Positions 12,165-24,581 of a stretch of DNA of 64,000 nucleotides are shown piece by piece. A model generated the notes under the pieces. It saw only the letters and a list, made by a program, of their open reading frames with translations. It searched no databases and had not been told where the DNA came from. The DNA is from Calvatia gigantea (lineage: Eukaryota > Basidiomycota > Agaricomycetes > Agaricales > Lycoperdaceae). Both the position numbers and the translations under genes were made by a program. The stretch covers positions 124,001 to 188,000 of the forward strand of contig JACAAK010000011.1 in NCBI GenBank assembly GCA_025093985.1, in the 5' to 3' direction. The stretch's first letter is position 1, and the number at the start of each line of letters is the position of its first letter.

Positions 12165-13112
12165 CTGCTTCACAAAATGATATGGCTTATAGTGACTACC
12201 ACAGATGTTTCATCCAAGGATATCACAAAGATATATCAAGATGAAATATGGAAGCTACATGGACTACCAAGGAAAGTACTCAGCGACTGAGGACCTCAAT
12301 TCGCATCAGAATTCACCAAAGAACTATTCAAAGAGCTCGGCATAGAATGCAACCTATCAACAGCGTACTACCCACAAATGGACAGACAAACAGAGCACAT
12401 CAACAGAGAAGTAGAAATGTACATTTGCTTATACTGCAATTACAACCAGGATGACTGGGCAGAATGGCTCCCCATTACAGAATTTCAGTATAATGACAAG
12501 TGACATGGAGGAACTCAAGCGATGCCATTCTTCCTAAACTACAGAAGAAACCCATGGAAAGGAAAAAACAAACTACCAACAAACAACCCGGCAGCCACGG
12601 GTTTCCTAAAGGAACTTCAGACTGCCCAAGACAATGCCTCATCAGCACTATGAGCATACCAAGAAAAAATGAAACAGCAATATGACTATAACAAGACCCA
12701 CACCAAAACATACCAAATAAGCAATGCAATGTGGCTAGAGAACACAAACATCCATACCAATCAAGCATCAAAGAAGCTAGGCCAAAAATGGTATGGCCCT
12801 TTCCTTATTAAGGAAAAGATAGGAGAAGCAGCATATCAGCTAATGTTGCCAGACAGATGGGCCATCCATGATGTGTTTAATGAGCAACTCCTGACACCAG
12901 CACATCAAGCTGAGTTTCCAAGTCAAAAACGGCCACTGGCACCTGCTCCCATGATCATAAACAATGAAGAAGAATACAAAGTGGAAGAAATCCGTGGACA
13001 AAGGAAACAGGGAAGGGGATATCAATTCCTAGTTCACTGGAAAGGGTATAGCAATGAAGAAGATATGTGGACAGCGGAGTCTGATTTGGAGAACACAAAA
13101 GATGCCATATGA
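12165..13112 (+). pseudogene. pol: A1 Pol: integrase core end and chromodomain
   Basis: Resumes plus-strand pol with SSKDITKIYQDEIWKLHG, QFASEFTKELF and NREVEMYICLYCNY, which belong to the integrase catalytic core. A 147-codon open stretch from 12669 follows: LGQKWYGPFLIKEKIGEAAY (integrase C-terminal GPF/Y module) and then a chromodomain (EEYKVEEIRGQRKQGRGYQF, VHWKGYSNEEDMW). Chromodomains steer such elements to marked heterochromatin, a known property of chromoviruses. One base is missing near 12178 and several TGA stops are present. Confidence 0.85.
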
Positions 13113-13211
13113 GACTACCTAAAAAGGCATCTGGAGGATACCCATAAAAGAGGGGGCAGAAAACACAAAAAAGCATTGAACAAGCAAACCCAACAAAGAA
13201 ACTAAACAAGC

Positions 13212-14195
13212 ATGCCTGCCTCCCAACCCAACCGCATCACTATTGACTCCCTTGTTCACCCCACTCCCACCAGGATCTCATCCCTGCCATTCCCAGAACC
13301 AGGCAGCAGCAGAGCACTGGCTCCCCAAGGAACCCGCTTCAACCTTGCTAAAACACCATCCCCAGCACAAGGCCTCCTCAAAGCTCTACTCAAGGATGTC
13401 AACAAGGTGACCAACAGTGAAATCGAAAACATTACTGCCCAGAACAAACAACTAGTGGTGAACTGACACATCACCCTCACCACCGCCTGCATCACCTTTG
13501 CCGACATGTATGCTGGATTTACCAATGCTTCCTCCTCCACCAACCAGCACATCCCAGCCATCTTCTGAGCACTAGACCAGTCCACCCTCACCCCCAACAA
13601 ACAAGACCATGTCCAAGGACTCCAAAGCCGAATTGACTTGGGCCTTGAGGTCTTCAACCACCTTGATATCACTAACATATTCCTCGAGCTTGCCGACATA
13701 ACCATGAAGTTACTTGGGAGAGACAAGTCGAACGAGGATCCTAACATCAACACCCTGGTTGACAGGATTTATATCACCCTCTTCAAACTGCATGACACCA
13801 TTAACCCCACACCACCAACCCACACTGATACCCCCATAGACGAAGAAACCACAGTTTCTATGAAAGAAGAAGTCAACACCCTCCGTCATTTCATAAGAAC
13901 CATCACACCACCACAGCTTGTATTGGTTTTTCTCCCTCCTGCAAGATTCCGCACTGTGTTACCAGGACAAGAAAAGGACCAACACTACTGGAAAATGATA
14001 GTCAAGAACTACTGGGACAACTCCACCACAACTGACTTCCCATTCAACAGTGTCCCAGTCCCTATCCATCAGGACAGTCGAAAACACTTGCCCATCTTCT
14101 TCGCACATTTGAACAATGGAAAGTACCTCATTGGTGCCACCAAGAAAGCCCTTGCCTCCACCGTAGTCAATGGTGACTTTGATGAAGCTTCCTGA
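13212..14195 (+). pseudogene. A1 third ORF, function unknown
   Basis: Lies between chromodomain and 3' LTR, separated from pol by stops. It begins MPASQPNRITIDSLVHPTPT and is Pro-rich at first. It later has leucine-rich helical stretches (LEVFNHLDITNIFLELADI, VDRIYITLFKLHDTINP), then VFLPPARFRTVLPGQEKDQH and a conserved end (YLIGATKKALASTVVNGDFD). Two stops split it (13463 and 13566), and the part from 13638 is open for 185 codons. Counterparts exist at 612-1209 and, inverted, at 8709-9330. I recognise no known domain, so the role is unknown. Confidence 0.6.
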
Positions 14196-14220
14196 GGCAT
14201 GAAGCCAAATTAGGGGGTAT

Positions 14221-14528
14221 TATTATGGATTTCCACTGATCATATCATATTCCATGCTTGTCTGCATTTCTACACCACCAGTACATCTGTTTCACTTATT
14301 TCTGTCCAGCAATCTCCGAGTATTGACTCACAGTAACTACTGTGCCATTGTCATTGAACGTTCTATGTAGCTACCTCCATTCATTCAACCAGGTGTCCAC
14401 TGTATTTAAGCATACATACATGCTCCTGTATTTGGTACACTTAACCACCTCTGTTCTCCTCCCCTTACTCACCCTCAAGTCTTAGCCTAAGTTGCAACCT
14501 GAGGTTTACTCAGACTAAGGTTGTAACA
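14221..14528 (+). repeat. 3' LTR of A1
   Basis: 308 bp, same length as the 5' LTR. The first dinucleotide is TA instead of TG (a transition). A purine run AATTAGGGGG just upstream is a plausible polypurine tract. The target duplication ATACA follows at 14529-14533. Confidence 0.88.
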
Positions 14529-16385
14529 ATACATCTCTGATCTAATGCTCAAACCCTTTGGGGATTTTTGAGTGCATTACCTGATCTTGAAAAAGACTTG
14601 TTGGATGACTCACAAATCAATCTAATCAAACTTCCTACCTAATAATAAAGTGTCAATTTTCCTTTCTATTGAACTAAACCAAAATTCCCTATGAAATATC
14701 CTGGTTACTGCCCTGATTGATTCTGGAGCTCAAGGAAACTTCATTTCATCAACATTTACTTAAACTCATAAACTACAAACCCATGCCATCAACCAACCAA
14801 TCTGAGTATCCAATGCCAATGGAACTCCCAATGAAAACAGATCAATCTATGAAGGTGTAGAGTTAAATGCCCTAATTGACAGAAAACAATGCCATTTTGA
14901 AGCCTATGTCTCTGGAATAGGATCAAAAGACCTAATCCTCAGATATCCTTGGCTACAACAAATGAACCCTAACATAAATTGGACAACCCAAGAATTCAAA
15001 TGGAGAAATAATGACAATATTGTATCCTTGATTACAAAATCCATGAATGGACCAACTACCATCAATGAAATTGCCCTAGATATCCATGGAATGAATGACA
15101 TTGAATGATACATCTATTTAGATGAAGATTTTGACCCACTTACCATGAAAGTCTTTGAATCAATCATTCACTCTGATGAGCTGGAACTCTCAATTGACAA
15201 ATTAAAAATTTATCTAGAAGGCCTTGATTTCAATGAATTTCACCTAGAACACAAACTCTATGAAATTACCCAAACCCTACATAAACTTGAAATCAACATA
15301 AAAATTACTCAGGCTATGAGTCTAGCTCAGAAATATACCCCAAAAACCAAAATCAAACTACCAGAGAAGTACAAAAATTTACATCACTCTTTGACACCAA
15401 GAAATCTGAATGATTCCCACCAAATTGCCCTTATGATCACAAAATTGAACTTTTGGACATGTTTAAACCAGAATTAGGAAAAACATATCCTCTATCCTCC
15501 CTAGAAACTGAAGAACTCAAGAAGTTCATCAACAAAAACCTCTGAAAAGGATATATCAGAGAATTTTAATCTCCATGGCCTCATCTTTCTTCTTTGTAGA
15601 AAAGAAGGATGGAAAACTCTGGCCATGCCAAGACTATCATTATCTCAACAAACACACAAAGAAGAACACCTACTCCATCCCTATGGTTACAACTATCATG
15701 GACAAACTCTAGGAAGTGAAACTCTTTACCAAAATGGATGTCCAACTCAGATACAATAACATCTGAATCAGAGAAGGTGATCAATGGAAAGCCACATTCA
15801 AAACACCTATTAGACTCTATGAACCTAATGTAATGTTCTTTAGAATGTACAATTCCCCCACCACCTTTCAGAAAATGATGGATATGATATTCACCAAAAT
15901 GCTTGATAAAGGAGGAATCATCATTTACATGGATGACATTCTCATCTATGCAAAAACCTAGGAAGAAATAGACCACCTCACTCTGGAAGTGCTCCAAATC
16001 CTAAAAGACAATGATCTGTACCTGAAACTAGAAAAATGTGAATTTGACAAAACAAACCTAGAATATCTTGGCATGATAATCTCCCCTGACAAAATTGAAA
16101 TGGACAACACCAAACTCCATGGAATTGAAGAATGGCCTAAACCCCATACTATCTGTAATGTCAGAAAATTTATGGAATTCTGCAACTTCTACTGAAAATT
16201 CATACATTACTATGCCAACATTTTTCATCTGCTTAATGCCCTACTTTCCAATACAAGGAAATTCAAATGGGAAGACAAAGTAGAAGAAGCCTTTAAATGG
16301 CTAAAATTGGAATTCATGAAGAAACTGGTCCTACTAATGCCAGACCAAACAAAACTATTCTTTATCAAAACTGATGCTTCTAAAT
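14529..16385 (+). pseudogene. pol: Gypsy family B (B1) protease and reverse transcriptase
   Basis: Continuation of the B1 element after A1. It contains the aspartic protease motif ALIDSGAQGNFIS (near 14715), a long linker (YIYLDEDFDPL, NEFHLEHKLYEITQTLHKLE) and RT motifs [12 protein letters not shown] and YMDDILIYA (near 15925). RT thumb sequence LGMIISPDKIEMDNTKLHGI and the start of RNase H (FFIKTDAS) follow. Many TGA/TAG stops and several frame changes occur. It is cut at 16385 by an inverted A LTR fragment, and the rest of the same element appears to resume at 25200. Confidence 0.8.
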
Positions 16386-16543
16386 TGTTACGACCTTAGT
16401 CGGTTTAGACCTCAGGTTGCAGCTCTGGCTAAGTCTTGAGGGCAAATAAGGGGAAGAGAACAGAAGATGGTTAAGCGTACCGAATACAGCAGGGTGTATG
16501 TATGCTTAAATACGTCTAAGGTCATCTAGTTGAACGGATGGAG
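16386..16543 (-). repeat. Inverted family A LTR fragment
   Basis: Begins TGTTACGACCTTAGTCGG (reverse of the A LTR end) and runs to GTTGAACGGATGGAG, about half an LTR. The partner half is missing. The Tc1 element begins immediately after, itself lacking its outermost bases, so a deletion joined the two. This copy keeps CpG at sites that are CA or TG in A1. Confidence 0.8.
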
Positions 16544-16737
16544 TTCCAATGTTTTGAACTTCTCAGAAGATCAGCTCATATCTCAAGGACTACTGTGGCT
16601 GTGCACTTCCTAATTTAATTGTAGATAGTCCAGTATCTTATCTAATCATATGCAAAGTATGATTATGTAATCCTTTGTTTTAGGGGAGTTATTAATTAAT
16701 TAATATTTTAAGTGCATTGGAACAGTTTTGTCCCTCT
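16544..16737 (+). repeat. Left inverted repeat of the Tc1 element
   Basis: Matches 17919-18113 in inverted orientation with only a few mismatches (for example CTTCTCAGAAG/CTTTTCAGAAG). It includes TTATTAATTAATTAATATTTTAAG. Its inner edge carries CATTGGAACAGTTTTGTCCC, a copy of the outer terminal motif in reverse. Confidence 0.88.
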
Positions 16738-16763
16738 TGAAATTTATATACAAAATGGGTATT

Positions 16764-17837
16764 CTAGTACCTGGTATAAGCTCCCTTGGCCTGTAAAACT
16801 GCCTGGACCCTCCTAGGCATACTCTCTATCAGATTCTGACACACTTCTGGTTCTATGTCATCCCACTCCTTTTGTATCCTCTCCCATAGGGTATTCATGC
16901 TATCAGGAGGAGTATCATACTCTCCCAGCTTATTCTTGAGGTGAGTCCAGAGATGTTCAATGGGATTAAGGTCTGGAGACTGTGGGGGCCATACCATAAC
17001 CTCCAATTCAGACTCATCTAGCCAGTTTGTAGCCTTTTTGCTCTTGTGTTTGGGGTCATTGTCCTGTTGGAAGACCATATCCTCCTCATTCTTCCCATAC
17101 CACCTGATGCTCCTCTTTAGTTCATCCCCCAAAATTTGAACATAAAGGTCAGCATCCATCTTCCCTTCAATTTTAGTGGCAAACCCCACTCCATCCCACA
17201 GCATACAACCCCAGATCATCACATTTCCTCCACCAAACTTGACTGTTCCCTCAACCAATCTATCATTCAGCCCCTCTCCTGCCTTTTTCCATACCCAAAC
17301 CCTTCCATCTGATCCAAACCGATTGATTTTGGACTCATCTGTCCAAATAACCCTCTTCCAGTCCTCCAGGGTCCAGTTAACATGTGCTTCTGCCCACTCC
17401 AACCTTTTCCTCCTATGGACAGCAGTAAGTTTAGGTCATTTCCGCTTGACTACAGCCTTCATTCCAGCTCCTCTGAGTGCCCTGCGCACTGTTTTGGTGG
17501 ATACAGGCTGGGCAATAACATTTTGAAGTGATTTGGTGACTTGGGAGGCATTGTCAGCCTTGCGAGAGGTGATGAGGCGAACAGAATAGTGGATATCAGA
17601 GGGAGAAAGTTTAGATGGGCGGCCACCAACAGATTTGGAAAGTGTTGATCTATGTTTGGAGCGAATCCTAGAAATAGTACTGACTCCCAGACCAGTAATA
17701 GAAGCAATATGATGAGCAGATTTCCCTTGGTCCAGGTAAGAGAGGACTCTATTGGTCTGAGTAGAGGAAAGAGAGCGCATATAGTTGTAAAGGTATAGTG
17801 GGGGAGTTAATTTGCACCTGAGAATAAGCACATCCAT
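16764..17837 (-). pseudogene. Tc1-like transposase, one internal TGA
   Basis: One frame of 357 codons broken by a single TGA at 17436-17438 between KAVVKRK and PKLTAVHRRKRLEWAE. N-terminus: helix-turn-helix region (SYLDQGKSAHHIASITGLGV, STISRIRSKHR, VGGRPSKLS). C-terminus: DDE catalytic core with WTDESKINRFGSDG, QQDNDPKHKSK and PPQSPDLNPIEHLW, giving D, D and E with about 34 residues between the last two. The normal length of such proteins is about 340-360 residues. The TGA may come from CGA (Arg) by a C to T change. Without it the protein would be complete, so this element may be young. Confidence 0.88.
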
Positions 17838-17918
17838 TTATACATCACCCTACATGGTCACATGATTTTATTTGTATTTATTTGATTGCAATAAACGAAG
17901 TCATGTGCTCAGAATTTG

Positions 17919-18130
17919 AGAGGGACAAAACTGTTCCAATGTACTTAAAATATTAATTAATTAATAACTCCCCCAAAACAAAGGATTACATAATCATACT
18001 TTGCATATGATTAGATAAGATACTGGACTATCTACAATTAAATTAGGAAGTGCACAGCCACAGTAGTCCTTGAGTTATGAGCTGATCTTCTGAAAAGTTC
18101 AAAACATTGGAACGGTTTTGTCCCTTACTG
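17919..18130 (-). repeat. Right inverted repeat and terminus of the Tc1 element
   Basis: The inner edge GAGAGGGACAAAACTGTTCC and the outer edge GGAACGGTTTTGTCCCTTACTG are inverted copies of one another. The repeat is thus bounded on both sides by the putative transposase-binding motif. The outer end at 18130 is followed by TA. Confidence 0.85.
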
Positions 18131-21100
18131 TATTACCCCAAACAGAAATTGGACCACTCATATGAAACTCATGACCTGGACGACCCCGAACTACAATTAA
18201 ACACTGTATTCACCACTGAGCAAGTTGCTTGCTACAAAGCTGGAAAATGCATAGGTTACAGAAAATTTGGACATTTTATTAGCAATTGTCCAAACCCTGA
18301 CCCAAATCTGTCTAAGGAAAAGCCACCTCCTAGACGACCTAACCCCCCACAACAAAGATTCATGCAACCACCTTGATACGCACAACCATCATGACCTCAA
18401 TCTTCTAGGAACTACTCTGGTGCCACCCCCAACCAAACCTGAAAAATCTCTGCACTCGATATCCAGGCTATGATCAGAGAACTCCCAACTGATGAGTAAA
18501 TGGAATTCAGAGAAGCCTATATCTCTGACCTGACACTCAAACCCTTTGGGGATTTTTGAAGGCATCACCTGATCCTGCAAAGGAATCGCTGGGTGACCCA
18601 CAAATCAACTTAATTAAACTCCCTACCTCAAACAACAAAGTGTCAATTTTCCTCCCCATCAAACTCAATCAGAACCATCTATGAAATATCCCAGTCACTG
18701 CCTTGATTGACTCTAGAGCCCAAGGAAATTTCATTTCCTCAAAATTTACAAATACTTACAGATTACAAACACATACCATTGACCAATCCATCAAAGTATC
18801 TAATGCAGATGGAACTCCTAATGAAAATGGATCAATTTATGAAAGCATTGAACTGAATGCCCTAATCGATGGAAAGTAGTGTCACTTTAAAGCCTATGTC
18901 TCAGGAATAGGATCCAAAGATCTAATCCTAGGATATTCTTGGCTACAACAAACAAACCTGGACATAAACTGGACAACTTAAGAGTTTAGTTGGTGAAACA
19001 ATGACCATATCATACCCCTAATTGCGAAATCTACAAATGGACCCACCACCATCAATGAAATTGCCCTAGACATCCACGGAATGAATGATATCAAACGCTA
19101 TATCTATTTAGATGAAGACTTTGACCCACTGGCAGTAAAAGTCTTTGAAGCAATTGTTCATTCTGAAGAACCCGAACTCTCAATCAAAGAACTCAAGCTC
19201 TACTTGGAAAATGTTGATTTTGACGAATTTCATCTAGAACACAAACTCCACGGAATCACTCAAACTCTGCATGAACTCAAAATCAATATGAAAATCACCC
19301 AGGCTACAAGCCTTGCACAGAAATCAACTCTAAAACTTGATACAAAGTTACCCAGGAAATACAAGAAATTTGCATCACTCTTTGACACTAAGAAATCTGA
19401 ATGATTTCCCCCGACGAGACTATATGATCACAAGATTGAACTTCTAGACACCTTCAAACCAGAACTAGGAAGACATATCCCCTATCACCCCTTGAAACTG
19501 AAGAGCTCAAGAAGTTCATACACAAAAACCTCTGAAAAGGATATATCCAAGAATCTGAATCTCCCATGGCCTCATCCTTCTTCTTTGTATGAAAGAAGGA
19601 TGGAAAACTCTGGCCATATCAGGACTATCGTTACCTGAATAAATACACCAAGAAGAATGCATACCCCATTCCCATGATAACGACCATTATGGATAAACTT
19701 CAAGGAGCAAAACTATTCACTAAAATGGACATCTGACTCAGATACAATAACATCCAGATTTGAGAAGGAGATCAATGGAAAGCTGCCTTTAAAACTCCAA
19801 TTGGACTTTACGAACCAAATGTCATGTTCTTTGGAATGTGCAATTCTCCAGCCACTTTCCAAAAGATGATGGATACCATATTTGCAAAAATGCTAGACAG
19901 AGGAGGAATCATAATCTATATGGACGACATTCTCATCTATGCAAAAATGCAGGAAGAAATGGATCACCTTACTCTGGAAGTGCTCCAAATCCTAAAAGAC
20001 AATGACTTGTACCTGAAACTAGAAAAATGTGAATTTGACAAAACCCATTTAGAATATCTTGGCATGATAATCTCCCCCGACAAGATCAAAATGGACAATA
20101 CCAAACTCCATGGAATTGAAGAATGGCCTTTACCCCACACTACCCATGATGTCAGAAAATTTATGGGATTCTGCAACTTCTACTAAAAATTCATACATCA
20201 CTATGCTGACATCTCTAGACTGCTTAACGCTCTCCTGTCTAAAACAAAGAAATTTGAATGGGAAAACAAAGCAAATGAAGCCTTCAACTGACTAAAATCT
20301 GAATTCATGAAGAAACCCATTCTGCTAATGCCAGACCAAACAAAACCATTCTTTATCAAAACTGATGCCTCGAAATATGCTTTAGGAGCAGTTCTATCAC
20401 AACAAGAGATGAACGGAAACTACCATCCAGTAGCTTTCCTCTCCAAAGCATTCAACTCCACCCAACGCAACTATGAAATACACAATAGAGAACTCCTTGC
20501 CATAATCACCACATTAGAAGAATGGTGACACTACCTAGAAGGAGCCCAACATCGTATAACCATACAAACTGATCACAAAAATCTCACCTTTTGGAAAAAA
20601 CCCCAAAATATCTCCAGAAGACAAGCCTGATGGCTCGGATTCCTCACATACTTTGACTTTGCAATTGAACATGTCCCTGGAACCAAAATACCTGTTGCTG
20701 ATGCCCTCTCATGTCAACCAGATTACACTCCAGATAATGACAATGACAACAAAAATGTTATTGTCTTACCTGAGGAAGTATTCCTCAACAAAATCATTGT
20801 ATTACCAAATGAATTATTCATCTCCTTGGTCAATCAAGAACTATAGAATGATATCATAAAATCATCCAAATATGATGAAATCACCATGGAAGCCATGAAA
20901 CAACTTCTATCGGAATCCCCAGAAGCAATCAACTCGAAATACAGGATGATTCCCATGTTATCTGGAAACCTCATGACATTTGAAGGGAAAATTATTATCC
21001 CAGAAGATATGGAACTCTGCCAATGCATCATTCAATGATACCATGACCACTCTTCTGCCAGACACCCTAGTGAACAAGAAACCTATCGCTTAGCCAAGAC

Positions 21101-22260
21101 CGAAGTATATTGGCCAGGAATGAGTACCTTTGTATGAAACTATGTCAGAGGATGCAGCAAATGCCACCAATTTAAAATTAACCGAAACCCTTCCCATCCT
21201 CCATTACAACCAATACTACCACCAATATCCACCAGACCATTTACTTACATCGCTATGGATTTACTTACAGACTTACCTAAATTCTGCAGATTTGACTCAA
21301 TTCTGTCCATAGTGGACCATGGACTTATGAAGGGGGCAATTCTCACTCCTTGTACAAAAGAAATCACAGCCAAAGGAATTACCGATATAGTTATAGACAA
21401 AGTCTACACCAGATTTGGACTACTAGACAAAATAATCTCCAACTGTGACCCTAGATTCTGAGCAAATTCCAGCCAAGCTCTCATGAAATGACTTGGAATC
21501 ACCCAATCATTCTCATCAGCCTACCACCCTCAATCTGATGGAACAATGGAATGATTCAACCAGGAAATTGCAGTATACCTGTCTATCTACTGTACAGAAA
21601 ACCCCTCTACCTGGTCTGAAGCACTCCCAATCCTCGAGTTCTCTCACAATTCACGAACACTCTGATTGAAAATGAACACCTTTTGAACTTATGTACAGAA
21701 CAAAACCCCATAGAGTACCTATAATTCTGGAAGAATCAAACTTCACCACCATGGAAGAAAGAATAGAATCCCTAGATCATGCACGAAGAGAAGCAATAGC
21801 TGCCCACAAACTAGCTATGGAATGCATGGAACAATGAATTAAATCTAAATTCAAACCCTTCACCCTAGGACAAAAAGTGTGGCTAGAACAAAGAAACCTA
21901 AAACTCCCATTCAAATCAAACAAGATAGCACCGAAATGCCTTGGACCATTCACCATTCAAGAAGTCTTATTGCCACTCTCCTACCAACTAAAACTACCTG
22001 AAACATGGAAAATTCACAATGTATTCCATGCTACCCTTCTCTCCGAATACACTGAAAACAATACCTATGGACCAAACCCAGAACCACCCCTCCCTGACAT
22101 AATAGAAGGAGAAGAAGAATACAAAATCAAAGGTATCTTGAACCATAGAACCAAAAATAAACAAAGGGAATACTACATCAAATGGAAAGATTACAACCAT
22201 GAAGAAAACTCTTGGGAAAATGAAGCACAACTCTTGCCACACACCCAAGAACTGTTATGA
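18131..22260 (+). pseudogene. pol: Gypsy family B (B2) gag end, pol and chromodomain
   Basis: Second B copy, best preserved. Gag tail with a damaged knuckle (CIGYRKFGHFISNC, second Cys changed to Tyr), protease ALIDSRAQGNFIS (Gly of DSG changed to Arg), linker open for 107 codons (19081-19404), RT with YMDDILIYA (19918), RNase H (KTDASKYALGAVLSQQ, 20307-20528), integrase HHCC region (HDHSSARHPSEQETYRLAK; CSKCHQF), core (MDLLTDLPKF, SAYHPQSDGT) and, from 21877, the GPF module plus chromodomain (EEEYKIKGILNHRTKNKQRE, YYIKWKDYNHEENSW). Many stops are TGA where Arg or Trp is expected. The 5' end was lost at the Tc1 insertion. Confidence 0.85.
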
Positions 22261-22385
22261 AAATACCAGCAAGAACACTAACTAATGACTGCTCCACCTA
22301 AACAACAGAGAGGATATAAATAATTCAAGATTCTCCCAACTTCTCCATCATTCCTCAACAGCATTTCCTACAAACAGAACTACCA

Positions 22386-24548
22386 ATGGCACCTACCTAG
22401 AAGAACTATAAAAAGGGAAAGAAAGCCACTATTGTGGCCTCATCCCCCTCTCCATCCCTTTCCTCAATCTCCTCCTTTTCTACTAAAAACAATTCCCCCA
22501 TCAGAAAATCTCAGTCTCTTCCCTTCTCCTCTCATATTCCTGTACCCAACCCTTCTACCATCACATCTGTGGACCACGAAACCCTGGCCCCAGTCCTCCC
22601 CACAGTCCAAATTAATGAACTACTGGAGAAGCCAATTATCACCCTCCCGAATGCCATCTTCACCAGAGATGAGCTCCAACAATTCGCGGACCAGAACAAG
22701 CAATTCTGGGTCGACATCTTCATCAGACCAGATTGTATCTACATTCCCCCCTCCACTGAATCATCCCCCAACACTGCCTGGGATAAACTCACCTACCCAA
22801 CAAGAATGGGAAGCAGCTCCACTATACCCCAACTTCATCTCCAGCAAACAGACATATGAAATCCACCCTGCGACACTGAACCTCGAGACCCCCCAGTCTT
22901 CTTCTCCAATGTTGTTGCCAGAACCACTCCCCATACAGCCTCCTATGACACGAAATCAACTCCTCAGCGGCTCCTCTGGTCGCCTAAGCCAAAGTATGTC
23001 TACCCAATCCAGGTCAACAATCCCACCCCAACACTCCCCTCGGAGTGAGCTGGGATCCTGAAATCTGCTAGGGCAGAACTCCCCATTGTCAACTAACAAC
23101 ATACCCCCAATCCTACCCCCGGTCCCTCTCCAAAGTCCCCTGCAACCATTGCCACCAACCCAACTAACAACAACCCAGCCAGACATCCCTGCTTCAGTCC
23201 CGAACTCCCTACTGAGTACAATAGACCTTTGCCCATGGAGTTATGGGCTAGAACTGATTTCTCATCTAAGGGATCCCTCTGCACAATGGTCCTCAAGGGA
23301 GACCATCAAACTCGCTTCTGCACCAAATATTTACATCATGCCAATCAGCGAAATCACTGGTGCATTATCTGTGACACCATTTCACAGCTTGAACATCTTT
23401 CTCAGGATTATGAGCATGCTGTCAATCAAGTGGCCCTATTTATCCAGGCATCACAAAGCCTTGGATTACCTCAGGCTTACACCTGCTACCTCCATGAGCA
23501 TAGCGTTAAGTCTATCCCACCTAGCCAGCGAACTGGCCCTTCTCAGGTCAGACCACACCAACAAGCCAATTCCCCTGTGAGAAACCCCTCCCCCAAACCA
23601 CATGTACCTCCCTTATCCACATCTGTCCCATCCAGATGAGCAAATCCTGCCTGAACGACTCAAAACAGCCATACACAACCTAATGGCCCAACTAGATCAA
23701 CTTTTTGTTGAATCTCGATCCATACCACTACGATGGGTCAGTCTATTTATAGCTGAAACGGGTTCTTGAGTACTTCACTCTTGAAGAGAGATAATGAACA
23801 ATGTACTAGACTGCACTCTAGGTTGCTGGCTATGGTCTATTAAATAGAACCATGTATGCAGTATGCTCTGTATATGCTACTGGCAGATAAGACCTCACCT
23901 ATATTAGGTAGAATGGCGCACAGACCAGAGACATTAGATATATAAGCCCTATGTAATATGTGTACATTCCTTAGACAATTCAGTCTTACTATTGCCTATC
24001 ATACCTCTCAGATATCCACTAGCAACCATCTATAACACACATCTCAACAAACCCAGTGAGTATGACTCCCCTTCACCACTAGCATAGAGCTACTCTGGTA
24101 TACTTGTCTCAACACTTTTAAGCCTTCGAAACCTACCCGAAAACCCCTCAATCCCAACTCAGGACAAGAACGAACCCCTACCCAGCCCAGAGCAATGAAT
24201 GACCTGAATTTTGACCTGAAGGCCTTTTGCGAAAAATGTGCCAAACTCCATCTCCCCACTGTAGGTCACTGGGCAAGTGATTGTGCCCACACCACCTGTC
24301 TAATCTGCCAAAAGACCCGCCCTGGACATTACCACTGGACCTGCCCCCAATACTTCTGCTGACTCTGTGAAACCCTCAACCCCCAACATAAACTGGAAGA
24401 CTGCCCAAAATACGTCGATCACATACAAGCAGTAGAAAACATGAAGCAACAATTTCAGGAACAAGTTCTTGAAAATCCCTGCAACACCTTCGACGATGAA
24501 TACTATGATGATGGAGTATCCTTGGACTACTCAGTTCTATCAGTGTAA
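22386..24548 (+). pseudogene. B2 third ORF, interrupted by a solo LTR
   Basis: Downstream of the B2 chromodomain, as in family A. The start is Ser/Pro-rich (22434-22859, with ITLPNAIFTRDELQQFADQN). The middle (23229-23639) has Cys/His pairs (FCTKYLHHANQRNHWCIICD). The end (24195-24548) is the Cys-rich domain also seen at 1-448 (FCEKCAKLH, SDCAHTTCLICQKTRPGHYH, ECP-like pairs) followed by an acidic tail. A 409-bp solo LTR splits it at 23706-24114. Stops and frame changes show decay. The similar placement in both families suggests a real third protein, possibly nucleic-acid-binding by its Cys/His content (inference). Confidence 0.6.
23701..24119 (+). mobile_element. Solo LTR of a third retroelement with CTTTT duplication
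   Basis: LTR 23706-24114 begins TGTTGA and ends TCAACA, an inverted 6-bp terminus. It is flanked on both sides by CTTTT (23701-23705 and 24115-24119). Inside is a promoter-like stretch TATATAAGCCC followed by a likely transcript start region. Removing it rejoins the B2 third ORF in frame (DQLLSLRNLP). It resembles neither the A nor the B LTR; family unassigned. Confidence 0.8.
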
Positions 24549-24581
24549 ATTTTCAGAGTAATTTACCTAGAGACGGGCTAA

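Larger units (their letters stand above)
16544..18130 (-). mobile_element. Tc1/mariner DNA transposon, left end truncated
   Basis: Encodes a DDE transposase on the minus strand between long inverted repeats of about 194 bp. The right terminus is complete: read inward it starts CAGTAAGGGACAAAACCGTT, the CAGT start usual for Tc1 elements. It is flanked by TA inside the B2 gag codons (TA|TTACCCC versus TACTACCC in B1). The left terminus lacks its last roughly 22 bp and abuts an LTR fragment. Confidence 0.88.
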
